Assembly (NCBI GenBank): GCA_001028025.1
Contig: LDAQ01000129.1
Location: 1-47,019 of the forward strand
Direction: 5' to 3'
Origin: Faecalicatena fissicatena
GTDB lineage: Bacteria; Bacillota; Clostridia; Lachnospirales; Lachnospiraceae
DNA length: 47,019 nt
In this document: positions 1-8,585 of the stretch, one piece after another
Layout: each line of letters starts with the position of its first letter
How positions within the stretch are numbered: the first letter of the stretch is position 1
Notes under the pieces: generated by a model
Seen by the model: the letters and a program-made list of their open reading frames with translations, nothing else
The model's database searches: none
Told to the model about the DNA's origin: nothing
Translations under genes and position numbers: made by a program

Positions 1-17
1 CTTATCTTAATGACATT

Positions 18-376
18 GGGACGGGACCGCCGGGGGTGCGGGGGAACTTACTGTGTGCTTTCCGGGGGCTTTCCGTTTGCCAACGAACACTAAATAAAAA
101 CCATACCGGGCGGGAAGGCACCAACGGCATTCACCGCGCAATTCTGATGAATTGCACGGCTCAGGCCGTTTTAAAATCTGCTTGGTAAAGCAGATTTTAG
201 CCTTCCCGCCCGGTATGGTTTTTATTAAGTGTTCGTAAGGCGCTCTCTATGCCCCCGGAAAGCACACAGTAAGTTCCCCCGCACCCCCGGCGGTCCCGTC
301 CCAGGCAGGCTGGGCTTCATCAAGGCGGAAGTATAAGCTGCATACGGGGAGGAATATGAAACGGGGGCAGTGGATC
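18..376 (-). repeat. Long-hairpin element, copy A
   Basis: Read on the minus strand it opens with the family box (TTCCGCCTTGATGAAGCCC, just above 302), then a stem. The outer arms at 18-69 and 250-301 are essentially perfect complements over about 52 bp. A mid-stem internal loop follows (roughly 70-88 against 231-249), then a second arm pair near 89-119 and 200-230. The tip has hairpin 1 (172-199) and hairpin 2 (123-170); the latter contains the CTGAG/TGAAT internal loop and an ATCA loop at 145-148. It lies just beyond the pur operon terminator, in the same orientation. No convincing gene is present in 1-486. Function unknown. Confidence 0.8.
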
Positions 377-486
377 GAACTGGCAGCTCGCAGCGCGTTT
401 TGTTGTTTTAGGATATACGATTCTTTTATTCCAAAGTCTGTTGCACTTTCTTCCGGCAGAAGCTCCCGAAGCATAGTAAAAACATA

Positions 487-531
487 GAAAAAAGCAGGAT
501 TCCAGACTATAATTCTTCCGAAATCCTGCTG
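487..531 (-). terminator. Rho-independent terminator of the pur operon
   Basis: On the minus strand AGCAGGATT pairs with AATCCTGCT (493-501 with 522-530) and is followed by a run of T residues (488-492 as A on the plus strand). It begins 8 bases after the purD stop, so it should end the purEMND transcript. Confidence 0.85.
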
Positions 532-538
532 CATATTT

Positions 539-1810
539 TTATGCTTCGTCGATAGCTTTCCCGATATCGTTACGCATATATTTATTATCAAATTTTGCCC
601 ATTCGGCAGCGGCATAGGCATTCGCCCTGGCCTCTTTGAGATCTTTTCCTTTTGCTGTGATTCCCAGAACGCGTCCGCCGTTCGTGACTATTTTGTCCCC
701 GTCGAACTTTGTTCCTGCATGGAAGCAGTAATATCCCTCATGCTTTTTGAATTCCTCCAGCCCTGTGATCTCGAACCCTTTGTCGTATTTGACCGGATAT
801 CCGTCTGAAGCCAGCACAACACATACTGCTGCATTTTCCTCAAACTGAAGGTCTATCTGATCCAGTGTCCCGTCGATACATGCCTCTACCACTTCGATCA
901 GATCGTTTTTCATGCGCGGAAGCACTACCTGGGCTTCCGGGTCTCCAAAACGTGCATTGTATTCCAGTACCTTCGGGCCTTCCTCCGTCAGCATCAGCCC
1001 GAAGAAGATCACGCCCTTGAACTCTCTGCCCTCTGCTGCCATGGCATCCACGGTTGCCTGGTAGACATACTGGTTGCAGAACTCTTCTACCTCTTTTGTG
1101 TAGAACGGACTTGGGGAGAATGTACCCATGCCTCCGGTATTCAGACCGGTATCTCCGTCTCCCGCTCTCTTATGGTCCTGTGCGGAAGTCATGGTCTTAA
1201 TGGTCTTTCCGTCTACAAAGGAAAGTACAGATACTTCACGGCCAGTCATAAATTCCTCGATGACCATCTCATTTCCCGCAGAGCCGAACTTCTTATCCAG
1301 CATGATGGCCTTCACGCCTTCTTGGGCCTCCTCCAGGGTATTGCAGATCAGTACACCCTTGCCTAGTGCCAGCCCGTCTGCCTTCAAAACGATCGGGAAC
1401 TTCGCTGTCTCCAGATATACAAGTGCTTTGTCCGGATCTGTAAAGTTCTCATAACCGGCTGTGGGTATATTGTATTTCTTCATCAGATCTTTGGAAAACG
1501 CTTTGGAGCCTTCCAGTATTGCGGCATTTTTACGAGGCCCGAATGTACGGATTCCAGCAGCTTCCAGCTCGTCTACAAGACCGCCCACCAGCGGGTCATC
1601 CATGCCGACAATTACAAGGTCGATCTCAGCTTCTTTTGCAAAAGCAGTCAGTTTTTCAAACTCCATGGCGCCGATATCCACACACTCTGCATACTCCGCA
1701 ATTCCTGCGTTTCCAGGTGCACAGTACATCTTTTCAACCTTGCTGCTTTTTGCCGCACTTGCCGCAATCGCATGCTCTCTTCCACCGCTTCCTACAATTA
1801 ATACCTTCAT
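539..1810 (-). CDS. purD: Phosphoribosylamine--glycine ligase (GAR synthetase)
   Basis: PurD joins glycine to 5-phosphoribosylamine with ATP, the second step of purine synthesis in the cytosol. The 423-aa length is normal for the family. An N-terminal GSGGREHA motif (residues 7-14) is followed by an ATP-grasp domain from about residue 102 to 290, with GLALGKG (146-152) and NTGGMGT (224-230), and a C-terminal domain. It is the last gene of purE-purM-purN-purD, 11 bases after purN, and is followed at once by a terminator. Nothing looks broken. Identification rests on strong motif matches along the full length. Confidence 0.97.
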   Translation of the reverse strand: MKVLIVGSGGREHAIAASAAKSSKVEKMYCAPGNAGIAEYAECVDIGAMEFEKLTAFAKEAEIDLVIVGMDDPLVGGLVDELEAAGIRTFGPRKNAAILEGSKAFSKDLMKKYNIPTAGYENFTDPDKALVYLETAKFPIVLKADGLALGKGVLICNTLEEAQEGVKAIMLDKKFGSAGNEMVIEEFMTGREVSVLSFVDGKTIKTMTSAQDHKRAGDGDTGLNTGGMGTFSPSPFYTKEVEEFCNQYVYQATVDAMAAEGREFKGVIFFGLMLTEEGPKVLEYNARFGDPEAQVVLPRMKNDLIEVVEACIDGTLDQIDLQFEENAAVCVVLASDGYPVKYDKGFEITGLEEFKKHEGYYCFHAGTKFDGDKIVTNGGRVLGITAKGKDLKEARANAYAAAEWAKFDNKYMRNDIGKAIDEA

Positions 1811-1821
1811 CGCAGCCTCCT

Positions 1822-2448
1822 CTATTTCGAAATTACTGTTTTGCCATCTACTACTGTGATTTTATCATTGGCAATTAAATCTATCGCTTTCGGAAGAATC
1901 TTCCACTCTGCCTGTTCCATCACTCTGCGCTGCAGAACTTCCGGGGTATCTCCCTGCTCTACTTCCACCGCTTTCTGGAGGATGATCGGGCCTGTATCCG
2001 TCCCCTCATCTACAAAATGCACCGTCGCACCAACCACTTTTACACCGCGTTCCAGCGCTGCCTCATGAACCTTCAGCCCATAATAGCCTTTCCCACAGAA
2101 AGCCGGAATCAGCGACGGATGAATATTGATCATACGGTTCTTATATTTTGCTGTCATAGCCGGAGGAATCACAACGAGAAATCCCGCCAGCACTATCAGA
2201 TCCGGTTCGTATGCGTCCACTGCCTCTAAAAGCTTTGCATTGAACACTTCCCTGGATTCATAATCTTTCGGTGATACACAGCAGGCACTGATCCCGCTCT
2301 CACTGGCACGTTCCAGTGCCCGGGCATTTTTATTGTTGCTGATCACGCCCGCGATCTCTGTATTGGACACCGTACCGTCTTTGACGCTGTCGATAATCGC
2401 CTGCAGATTGGTCCCGCCGCCCGACACCAGAACAACAATCTTTAGCAT
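1822..2448 (-). CDS. purN: Phosphoribosylglycinamide formyltransferase
   Basis: PurN transfers a formyl group from 10-formyltetrahydrofolate to GAR, the third purine step. The 208-aa protein starts with the Rossmann-like LVSGGGTN motif (residues 7-14) and carries the catalytic triad of the family: N108 and H110 in INIHPSL, and an aspartate near 141 in EGTDTGP. Its start overlaps the end of purM by 7 bases, which suggests translational coupling. Length and motifs are typical. Confidence 0.97.
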   Translation of the reverse strand: MLKIVVLVSGGGTNLQAIIDSVKDGTVSNTEIAGVISNNKNARALERASESGISACCVSPKDYESREVFNAKLLEAVDAYEPDLIVLAGFLVVIPPAMTAKYKNRMINIHPSLIPAFCGKGYYGLKVHEAALERGVKVVGATVHFVDEGTDTGPIILQKAVEVEQGDTPEVLQRRVMEQAEWKILPKAIDLIANDKITVVDGKTVISK

Positions 2449-3467
2449 AAGGTAACTCCTTTTTCTCCGGCTTCGATCCGGCCTACTACATATGGATCTT
2501 CTCCGGCCGCCTTAATTGCCTCCATTGTCTTATCTACATCAGCTTCGTCCACTGCCATAATCATGCCAAGTCCCATGTTAAATGTGTTGTACATCATCTG
2601 TTCTTCTATTTCACCGTCTACAGACAGCATGTTGAAAATCGGCGGTATCGGATAACTGTCTTTTTGGATCACCGCGCGGGTATCGTCTTTTAACATACGC
2701 GGCACATTCTCATAGAAACCGCCGCCGGTGATATGGCTGCATGCCTTAATCGTAACACCTGCCTCTTTGATGCTGCGAAGTGCCTTTACATAGATTTTTG
2801 TAGGAACCAGAAGGGCTTCACCCAATGTCTTACCCAGACTGTCATAATATGTATCCAGAGCTTCTCTCTTCATGTTAAATACATTTCTTACCAGTGAGAA
2901 ACCGTTGCTGTGAACACCTGAAGATGCCATACCGATGAGAATATCCCCAGCTTTCAGGTCTTTTCCTGTGATCAGGTCTTTCTCATCTACGATGCCGACT
3001 GCAAATCCTGCCATGTCATACTCATCTTCCGGATAGAAGCCAGGCATCTCTGCCGTTTCCCCGCCGATCAGAGCTGCATTGGACTGCTTGCACCCCTCTG
3101 CCACGCCACTGACAATAGTAGCGATCTTTTCAGGTTCATTTTTACCGCATGCGATATAATCAAGGAAGAATAAAGGTTCTCCTCCTGCACAGGCAATATC
3201 ATTTACACACATTGCCACACAGTCAATACCGACTGTATCGTGTTTATCCATAATAAAAGCCAGCTTCAGTTTCGTACCTACCCCGTCTGTTCCGGATACC
3301 AGCGTTGGCTTTTCCATATTCTTAAACTTCTCCAGGGAAAATGCACCTGAAAATCCGCCCAGATTTGTCAGTACCTCAGATCTCATGGTCTCCTGCACAT
3401 GCTTTTTCATGAGCTCCACTGACTTGTAGCCAGCTTCTATATCAACGCCCGCGTTTTTATAATCCAT
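2442..3467 (-). CDS. purM: Phosphoribosylformylglycinamidine cyclo-ligase (AIR synthetase)
   Basis: PurM closes the imidazole ring, turning FGAM into AIR with ATP. The 341-aa length is standard. Recognisable stretches are the N-terminal DYKNAGVDIEAG, the ATP-binding region with GTDGVGTKLK, and the glycine-rich GGETAEMPGFY and HITGGGFYEN motifs. It lies 40 bases after purE and overlaps purN. PurL, PurQ, PurF, PurC, PurB and PurH are not in this window, so the rest of the pathway must be encoded elsewhere. Confidence 0.97.
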   Translation of the reverse strand: MDYKNAGVDIEAGYKSVELMKKHVQETMRSEVLTNLGGFSGAFSLEKFKNMEKPTLVSGTDGVGTKLKLAFIMDKHDTVGIDCVAMCVNDIACAGGEPLFFLDYIACGKNEPEKIATIVSGVAEGCKQSNAALIGGETAEMPGFYPEDEYDMAGFAVGIVDEKDLITGKDLKAGDILIGMASSGVHSNGFSLVRNVFNMKREALDTYYDSLGKTLGEALLVPTKIYVKALRSIKEAGVTIKACSHITGGGFYENVPRMLKDDTRAVIQKDSYPIPPIFNMLSVDGEIEEQMMYNTFNMGLGMIMAVDEADVDKTMEAIKAAGEDPYVVGRIEAGEKGVTLC

Positions 3468-3507
3468 ATCATTTCTCCATTCTATCTATACTCATTCTTC
3501 ACTGATT

Positions 3508-4020
3508 CTATTTATTCTCAAGATACGCTTCGTAACCGATTTCTTCCAGTTTGGCTGCCTTTCCCTGCACAGTCTCCTTCATCTCAACAGAATATGCTTT
3601 CAGCTTGTCCAGAAGCGCCCCGTCTGAAGTAGCCAGAATCTTGGCTGCCAGAATTGCAGCATTCATTCCGCCGTCGATTGCCACGGTTGCTACCGGGATT
3701 CCAGGCGGCATCTGTACGATTGAAAACAGTGCGTCTTCTCCGGCCAGATTCTTGCCTGACATCGGCACTCCTACTACAGGCATCGGGAACAGCGCTGCGC
3801 ACATACCCGGAAGGTGTGCAGCCATACCTGCTCCTGCAATGATTACTTTGATTCCTTTTCCCTCTGCTGCTTTTGCCCATTCGAAAAATACATCCGGCTC
3901 GCGGTGTGCCGAGATGATTGTCATCTCATAATCGATTCCCAGCTTCTCCAGCATACTTGCAGCTTTACTCATAACCTTCAGGTCAGAGTCGCTTCCCATA
4001 ACTATTCCTACTTTTGGCAT
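3508..4020 (-). CDS. purE: N5-carboxyaminoimidazole ribonucleotide mutase
   Basis: PurE class I moves the carboxyl group of N5-CAIR to give CAIR. I set the start at 4020 (MPKVGIVMGSDSD), preceded by AAGGTGG. The frame stays open further upstream to 4053, but those residues overlap the previous gene's end and are not family-like. This gives 170 aa, close to the usual length. The GSDSD motif (residues 9-13), SAHREPD and the glycine-rich GVPMSGK region are all present. No purK is adjacent. Confidence 0.95.
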   Translation of the reverse strand: MPKVGIVMGSDSDLKVMSKAASMLEKLGIDYEMTIISAHREPDVFFEWAKAAEGKGIKVIIAGAGMAAHLPGMCAALFPMPVVGVPMSGKNLAGEDALFSIVQMPPGIPVATVAIDGGMNAAILAAKILATSDGALLDKLKAYSVEMKETVQGKAAKLEEIGYEAYLENK

Positions 4021-4049
4021 GTCTCTTCCACCTTTCTCACTTTGTACGC

Positions 4050-6125
4050 TCACTTATTAAAGGGCTCGTTAAGAGCCTCGGTTCCTTCAAGTACGAACCT
4101 TCCATCCTTCAATAGTATAATATTATTTCCTTCTTTTGTCACTACACTTATTTCTTCTAACTCTTCATAAGGTATGGTTATATCTGTATGGCACTGGAAA
4201 TATGCCTTTGCAACATCCTCTTTCCTCAGTATGGAAACCGTATTGTCCTTTGCCACGATCTCCTTGCCGTTCGGATTATAGACCCGGATATCTTCACTCC
4301 AACTGTAACAGGTGTCCCCCACCGCAAAATGAGGTCCCATCTTTTCCGCAATCAGGATCGGCATCTTATCTTCAATCCCGTACTTCTTCGCCGCCACATA
4401 GGCCGTTGTGTTGGTGCCGATTGCAAACTCGCCAAGGGGCAGGCTCTTGTGGTTGTGGAGAATATTTTCATAGATATATGTCCGGTTGTCTTCCTCGTTC
4501 TCAAAGTTCGTGCATGTATAATCTGCTATCATTCCATCCTCGAATGTAATCTTCAGATTCTGATACTGCAGTTCGTTCAGGTAAACACTGCTTACATGCA
4601 GAACTCCGCTGGTTCCTTCCAGAACCGGCGAGGTAAATACTTCGCCCACCGGAATATTCACGTCAGCCACGCAGTTTTCAAATATCGTTTCTTTCTCCGG
4701 GTCTTCCAGGCGGTGAAGCTGCACACTCAGGTCCGTCTGATTCTCCCCTTTTCCAAGAATGTGTACGCTCACGCCCTGATCCAGGGCATCGATAAGCGCC
4801 TGCTGAACCTGCTCATAAAGCCCCGCGTCCAGTGTGTTGATGCGGATGACTTCATCAAAAATAGCCGCATAATCCTTCCCGATCTCCGGAACCGGATAGG
4901 CAATAATCGTAAAGCTTCTTTCTTCCCCTTTGATATACTGGTTTGTCATCTGTCCGGACTTGCTGTCATAGAGAAGTGAAAGGGAACGCTGCGCCTCACT
5001 GTAGCTTGGGGCCTCCGGTTTTGCCTTTGGAGAAAACGGCTTTTCGCCGAAGATTTCCATCACAGCCGGTCCCGAAAACTGGGCAGCCTGTTCTTTATTC
5101 TTTTCGTAGGTATTCCGAATCACATCCAGCTTCCGCTCAATGTAGCGCTTGTCCATGAACAGCGCCTGATCCTGGCGGTGGTCATATTCATACTGCTTAT
5201 TTGCAATGGCCCCGCAATATCCGATCTTGAACTGTTCTTTCTTGGTTATGACACTGGACGCAGCGCGGTAAATCACCGGCTTCAGGCCCATTTTTTCAAA
5301 ATTCTTAATGGCGAGTTTTACCACCTTTTCAAATCCAAGAGAATAACGTATATTCACCACTGATTTTATGGACAGATCTTTCCCGGTATTGATGAATCCA
5401 ACGCGGTATCCTTCCGTATACACATCCGCCATCTTCTCCAGCGTCTCCGGAGGCAGTTCATTCAGATGCCTGGCCGTTCCCAGCTCATTCTCCGTAATAT
5501 ATTCGCCGAACCTGTACAGATATCTTACGTCATCCAGATCCATTCCCATAATGATATCCGCTGCAAAGGAATACTGCGGACAAATCTGTTCCTCAATACG
5601 GTCTGCCAGAAATACATCACAGTAGTCGCTGGCATACCAGTATATAATATCCTTGAGCGCCTTATATTCCGGAAGTTCCTCTGTCTCGAAACAGTTATAG
5701 ATTTCGATGAACAGTTCATTCTGAATTGTCAGATAGTCCAGACGATTCTCAAATGCAAAGGGAATCCCGCCCCGCAGTTCCGTATACAGAAGGCTTAATA
5801 ACTGCCCGTATTCTTCCCCCAGCTGCTTCACCGCATATGCCGGTTCTGCATAGCTGTGCCCGTACTGTTCCTCCAGAATATCTTCGTACAAAGCTTTATT
5901 TATCTCCTGCATCTGCTCGAGGCTTAAAGTCTCCCACGTTTTGCTTTCAATCTTCCTGCGCGCATCCTCTATCTGAAGGAGAAATGCAGCCGTACTCTGA
6001 AAAAACGGCTGGAAAGCCGTACTGATCGACTCTTCTTGTGCCGCCCTTCTGATCCTGTCTATTGTGAGCTCATGCCGTTCTCTGTGTTCACTGTTTCTTT
6101 CTGCCTGCAATTCTTTTTCTTCCAT
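4050..6125 (-). CDS. M29-type aminopeptidase with a long N-terminal extension
   Basis: The C-terminal ~400 residues resemble family M29 metallo-aminopeptidases (AmpS/PepS): GEVFTSPV, LGEFAIGTN, AEKMGPHFAVGD and CHTDITIPYEEL supply the Glu and His ligands typical of the two-metal site. The protein is 691 aa, whereas M29 enzymes are usually about 400-415 aa. The first ~280 residues form an extra, mostly charged and probably helical domain that I do not recognise. It is co-oriented with purE (gap 29 bases) and abuts the upstream membrane-protein gene with no gap, so it is probably co-transcribed. Substrate unknown. Confidence 0.8.
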   Translation of the reverse strand: MEEKELQAERNSEHRERHELTIDRIRRAAQEESISTAFQPFFQSTAAFLLQIEDARRKIESKTWETLSLEQMQEINKALYEDILEEQYGHSYAEPAYAVKQLGEEYGQLLSLLYTELRGGIPFAFENRLDYLTIQNELFIEIYNCFETEELPEYKALKDIIYWYASDYCDVFLADRIEEQICPQYSFAADIIMGMDLDDVRYLYRFGEYITENELGTARHLNELPPETLEKMADVYTEGYRVGFINTGKDLSIKSVVNIRYSLGFEKVVKLAIKNFEKMGLKPVIYRAASSVITKKEQFKIGYCGAIANKQYEYDHRQDQALFMDKRYIERKLDVIRNTYEKNKEQAAQFSGPAVMEIFGEKPFSPKAKPEAPSYSEAQRSLSLLYDSKSGQMTNQYIKGEERSFTIIAYPVPEIGKDYAAIFDEVIRINTLDAGLYEQVQQALIDALDQGVSVHILGKGENQTDLSVQLHRLEDPEKETIFENCVADVNIPVGEVFTSPVLEGTSGVLHVSSVYLNELQYQNLKITFEDGMIADYTCTNFENEEDNRTYIYENILHNHKSLPLGEFAIGTNTTAYVAAKKYGIEDKMPILIAEKMGPHFAVGDTCYSWSEDIRVYNPNGKEIVAKDNTVSILRKEDVAKAYFQCHTDITIPYEELEEISVVTKEGNNIILLKDGRFVLEGTEALNEPFNK

Positions 6126-6500
6126 TTACATAAGACCTCCTAAAAATATTGCTGCCAGTCCCAGCAGTATGATAATATTTACCGTTATGCCTGCCTTACA
6201 GGTTATATAACGCTTTTCCCGTTCCCGCATTCCTTTGACCCCGGCCCTTATTCCAAGCGCCGCCAGCACTATAGAGATAATTCCCAGCCCCCCAATAATT
6301 CCAAATGTATTACCGCGCATAACAAACGCCGCCAGAATACAGATCAGAAGGATCGCCAGCGAACCGCCTGCATAAACACAGGAATAGATTCCCATACGGG
6401 AGTGCTTGAACTTCGCCTGACCGTATTTCCTGGAACCGCGTTTTTTACGGTCCTTCTCCTTTTCCTTCTGTCTGTCTTTAGTGCTTTTTGCCATGCCCAT
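6126..6500 (-). CDS. Small multi-pass membrane protein of unknown function
   Basis: The 124-aa product begins with a very basic stretch (about residues 5-36, rich in Lys and Arg) and continues with three to four hydrophobic segments (about 37-60, 66-86 and 100-122). It resembles the DUF6142-type proteins annotated in Lachnospiraceae, but I am not certain. The start at 6500 has AAGGAGAAGG in front. It overlaps the VanZ gene by 23 bases and abuts the aminopeptidase gene, so the three are likely one unit. Confidence 0.75.
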   Translation of the reverse strand: MGMAKSTKDRQKEKEKDRKKRGSRKYGQAKFKHSRMGIYSCVYAGGSLAILLICILAAFVMRGNTFGIIGGLGIISIVLAALGIRAGVKGMREREKRYITCKAGITVNIIILLGLAAIFLGGLM

Positions 6501-6972
6501 AATGCCTTCTCCTTATCATATTGCAAATTGAGAACAAAATATACCCCAGCACGCCGCCAATCGTGTTTAACAGAAGATCATCCACATCGAAGCTGCCCAC
6601 TTTTGTCAAAAGCTGGAAGACTTCCACGCACAGACTCAGGCCGAAACTGTAAAATAATGTCATAAAAAAACCTCTGGCTCTGCTCGCCATCGAAATGAAG
6701 AACCCAAAAGGCACAAATATAAGTATATTTCCGAATAAATTAGTGAATACCGCGAAGGCCCCTAATTCTTCCCGGTATTCTACGAATCGCTTTATCTCTT
6801 TAAATAGTACCAAATTATACCGGTATTCCCCTGAAACACCGGTTCGCCCATACCAGTCTGAAAAGATCAGAAAATAAAGGAGAAAGAAAATGTACAGCAC
6901 GAACAGCACTTTCCCCAGGGTACGGATCTTTTTTACTTGTCTCTGACTCAAAATTTTACCCCTTTTACGCAC
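6478..6972 (-). CDS. VanZ-family membrane protein
   Basis: A 164-aa integral membrane protein with about four to five hydrophobic segments. Family features are the NLFGNILIFVPFGFF motif near the middle and the C-terminal VGSFDVDDLLLNTIGGVLGY block, whose acidic DVDD is typical of VanZ domains. VanZ of enterococci gives low teicoplanin resistance, but chromosomal homologues like this one have no settled role. It follows the 49-aa peptide gene by 10 bases and overlaps the next gene. Confidence 0.88.
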   Translation of the reverse strand: MRKRGKILSQRQVKKIRTLGKVLFVLYIFFLLYFLIFSDWYGRTGVSGEYRYNLVLFKEIKRFVEYREELGAFAVFTNLFGNILIFVPFGFFISMASRARGFFMTLFYSFGLSLCVEVFQLLTKVGSFDVDDLLLNTIGGVLGYILFSICNMIRRRHYGHGKKH

Positions 6973-6982
6973 TCACCCACGG

Positions 6983-7132
6983 TTAAAAAGTAATCTCATT
7001 CTTGTTCTTCAGAAGCCGGGCACCATTAATTATCGCAATAATCCCTGCCGCCACTCCTGTCACAATCATGATGATACCAAGCACGATGCTCCCCGCACCT
7101 GCGCTCTGCATGGTCTTATAGGCTTTTTCCAT
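6983..7132 (-). CDS. 49-aa single-span membrane peptide between pyrE and vanZ
   Basis: A short open frame begins MEKAYKTMQSAGAGSIVLG and ends KNKNEITF. It has one strongly hydrophobic, glycine-rich segment (about residues 14-38) followed by a basic tail. A clear GGAGG sits 7 bases before the ATG. It lies 12 bases after pyrE and 10 before the VanZ gene, exactly the spacing of a real operon member. Function unknown. Its size makes it easy for gene callers to miss. Confidence 0.75.
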   Translation of the reverse strand: MEKAYKTMQSAGAGSIVLGIIMIVTGVAAGIIAIINGARLLKNKNEITF

Positions 7133-7144
7133 AAAACTACCTCC

Positions 7145-7819
7145 TTACTTTACGCCATATTTCTCGTAATATGCATCAATTGCTGCCTTTAATGTGTCAT
7201 CTATGATGATTTTTCCTTTGTAAGGCCTGTTGTAAAGATGCTCCACAACCTCTGCCATGGTCACGATCGCTGTCGTTTCCAGCCCGTACTTTTCCTGAAT
7301 CTCTGACAGTGCGCTCTTCGTTCCCTGGCCGCGCTCCATGCGGTCAACAGACACAACAAGCCCGATCGGAGAGACATCTCCCTGTGCATTGATAATCGGC
7401 AGTGTCTCCTGGATAGAAGTCCCCGCAGTCGTCACGTCTTCGATAATCACAACCTTATCGCCGTCCTGAATCGGACTGCCAAGGAGGATTCCCTTGTCCC
7501 CGTGGTCTTTTACCTCTTTTCTGTTTGAGCAGTACCGGATGTCTTTTCCGTAAAACTCGCTGATAGCCATAGTAGCTGCTACCGTCAGCGGAATTCCTTT
7601 GTATGCAGGTCCGAATAATACATCAAAATCAAAGCCAAACTTCTGCTCGATCGCTTTTGCATAGTATTCACCTAATTTTCTCAGCTGTGTTCCTGTGCGG
7701 TAAAATCCAGTATTTACAAAAAAAGGCGTCTTTCTGCCGCTCTTTGTCACAAAATCTCCGAATTTCAAAACCTCACAGTCAATCATAAATTCAATAAACT
7801 CCTGCTTGTACTGTTCCAT
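7145..7819 (-). CDS. pyrE: Orotate phosphoribosyltransferase
   Basis: PyrE couples orotate to PRPP to form OMP. The 224-aa protein has the PRPP-binding signature VVIIEDVTTAGTS and the FGPAYKGIPL loop of type I PRTases. It is separated from the rest of the pyr cluster (pyrC-F-K-D) by about 770 bases containing its own promoter and a long-hairpin element. Downstream it probably reads into the small membrane genes and the pur cluster, since no terminator is seen until after purD. Confidence 0.96.
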   Translation of the reverse strand: MEQYKQEFIEFMIDCEVLKFGDFVTKSGRKTPFFVNTGFYRTGTQLRKLGEYYAKAIEQKFGFDFDVLFGPAYKGIPLTVAATMAISEFYGKDIRYCSNRKEVKDHGDKGILLGSPIQDGDKVVIIEDVTTAGTSIQETLPIINAQGDVSPIGLVVSVDRMERGQGTKSALSEIQEKYGLETTAIVTMAEVVEHLYNRPYKGKIIIDDTLKAAIDAYYEKYGVK

Positions 7820-7980
7820 TCTTATTAACCTCCGTATTTACAGGGCTTTTGCCCTTTTCTTATTTTTCAGTCCCGGCCGCATGGTTTGAAACGTTCCTAT
7901 ATTATGTTACAATTGCGGCAGCTTTTCATTCCTGTCTTTTACTGCTAAAGACAAAGGAATAACCTGTAAATTTCTTTTCA

Positions 7981-8009
7981 ATTTTAACACACCTTCCATA
8001 TATTTTCAA
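7981..8009 (-). promoter_or_regulatory. Sigma-A-type promoter of pyrE and following genes
   Basis: On the minus strand TTGAAA (8004-8009) and TAAAAT (7981-7986) are 17 bases apart. The resulting leader is about 150 bases. It contains a GGGC-AAAA-GCCC hairpin shortly before the pyrE ribosome binding site (GGAGG). I could not recognise a PyrR-binding loop. Confidence 0.6.
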
Positions 8010-8034
8010 TTAAGGAATCTATGGGGGATGAAAT

Positions 8035-8196
8035 TTAAGATGAAGACGTACTTTTAAGTCCGATTTTTCTAAAACTGGTCTTTCTGCCGGCAAAGCTCTC
8101 ATCCAGCACGCTCCCGTCCACACAACTCACAACTGCCTTAAATCCCAGCCGTATAAACGTTCTCATCAGCTCTTCCAGCCTGACCACCAGTTCTTC
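8035..8196 (-). pseudogene. Remnant of a Dph6-like ATP-pyrophosphatase gene
   Basis: An open stretch of 54 codons bounded by stops has no start of its own, but reads LEELMRTFIRLGFKAVV, then CVDGSVLDESFAGR. That pattern is typical of the Dph6/diphthine-ammonia-ligase-like ATP-PPase family, where it lies in the middle of a ~220-aa protein. The C-terminal part that should follow (GVDPCGENGEFHTF in the family) is missing; the frame ends after about 20 unrelated residues. I read it as a decayed gene fragment left beside the long-hairpin element. Confidence 0.5.
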
Positions 8197-8232
8197 TCAC
8201 CCCTCATGCATAAAAATCCGCCTCCATTCTAC

Positions 8233-8552
8233 ATCCTGCTCTCTAAAAACAGAGTTCCCGCCGGGAACAGGATTTTCCGCCCTGATGCACCAAGCTTTAT
8301 GGAATCGGGGTATGGCTCTTTCGGATGCGTCATTCGGGAAGCGCTGCCACTTCATCAAAATGGAAGCCAACATGTGAACGATTCTCAGGACTTCCAGTCC
8401 TGAGAATCAGCCGACTCAAGCGGGAATGCATCCGGCATTCCCGTGTTTGTCGGCGGTGTTCATCATGTTGGCTTCCATTTTGATTAGTGGCAGCGCTTCC
8501 CGAATGCCGCATCTGAAAGAGCCATACCCCGATTCCATAAAGCGCCCCGCTC
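8233..8552 (+). repeat. Long-hairpin element, copy B
   Basis: Plus orientation, opposite to the surrounding pyr genes. The box TTCCGCCCTGATGCACCAAGC (shortened here) ends at about 8295. The stem arms run from 8294 and end at 8543 and are near-perfect for about 80 bp, with few mismatches. The tip has hairpin 1 (8380-8408) and hairpin 2 (8410-8454), which keeps a 5x5 internal loop (TCAAG/TGTTT) and an ATCC loop. GCGCCCC follows the stem. It has the most divergent internal loops of the five copies; the mid-stem loop is largely closed by pairing. Confidence 0.75.
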
Positions 8553-8585
8553 AGCCGCAACCCCCCTGCTCCCAAAACTCCCCTC

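Noticed and set aside
247..621. 124-codon open frame on the minus strand across element A and the purD terminator
   Set aside because: It overlaps the end of purD and a terminator, has no ribosome binding site, and its sequence is dictated by the repeat arms.
8273..8300. CTGATGA in the box as the core of a hammerhead ribozyme
   Set aside because: The hammerhead needs GAAA after stem II and a third stem. None is found after the long stem, and copies C and D do not keep CTGATGA.
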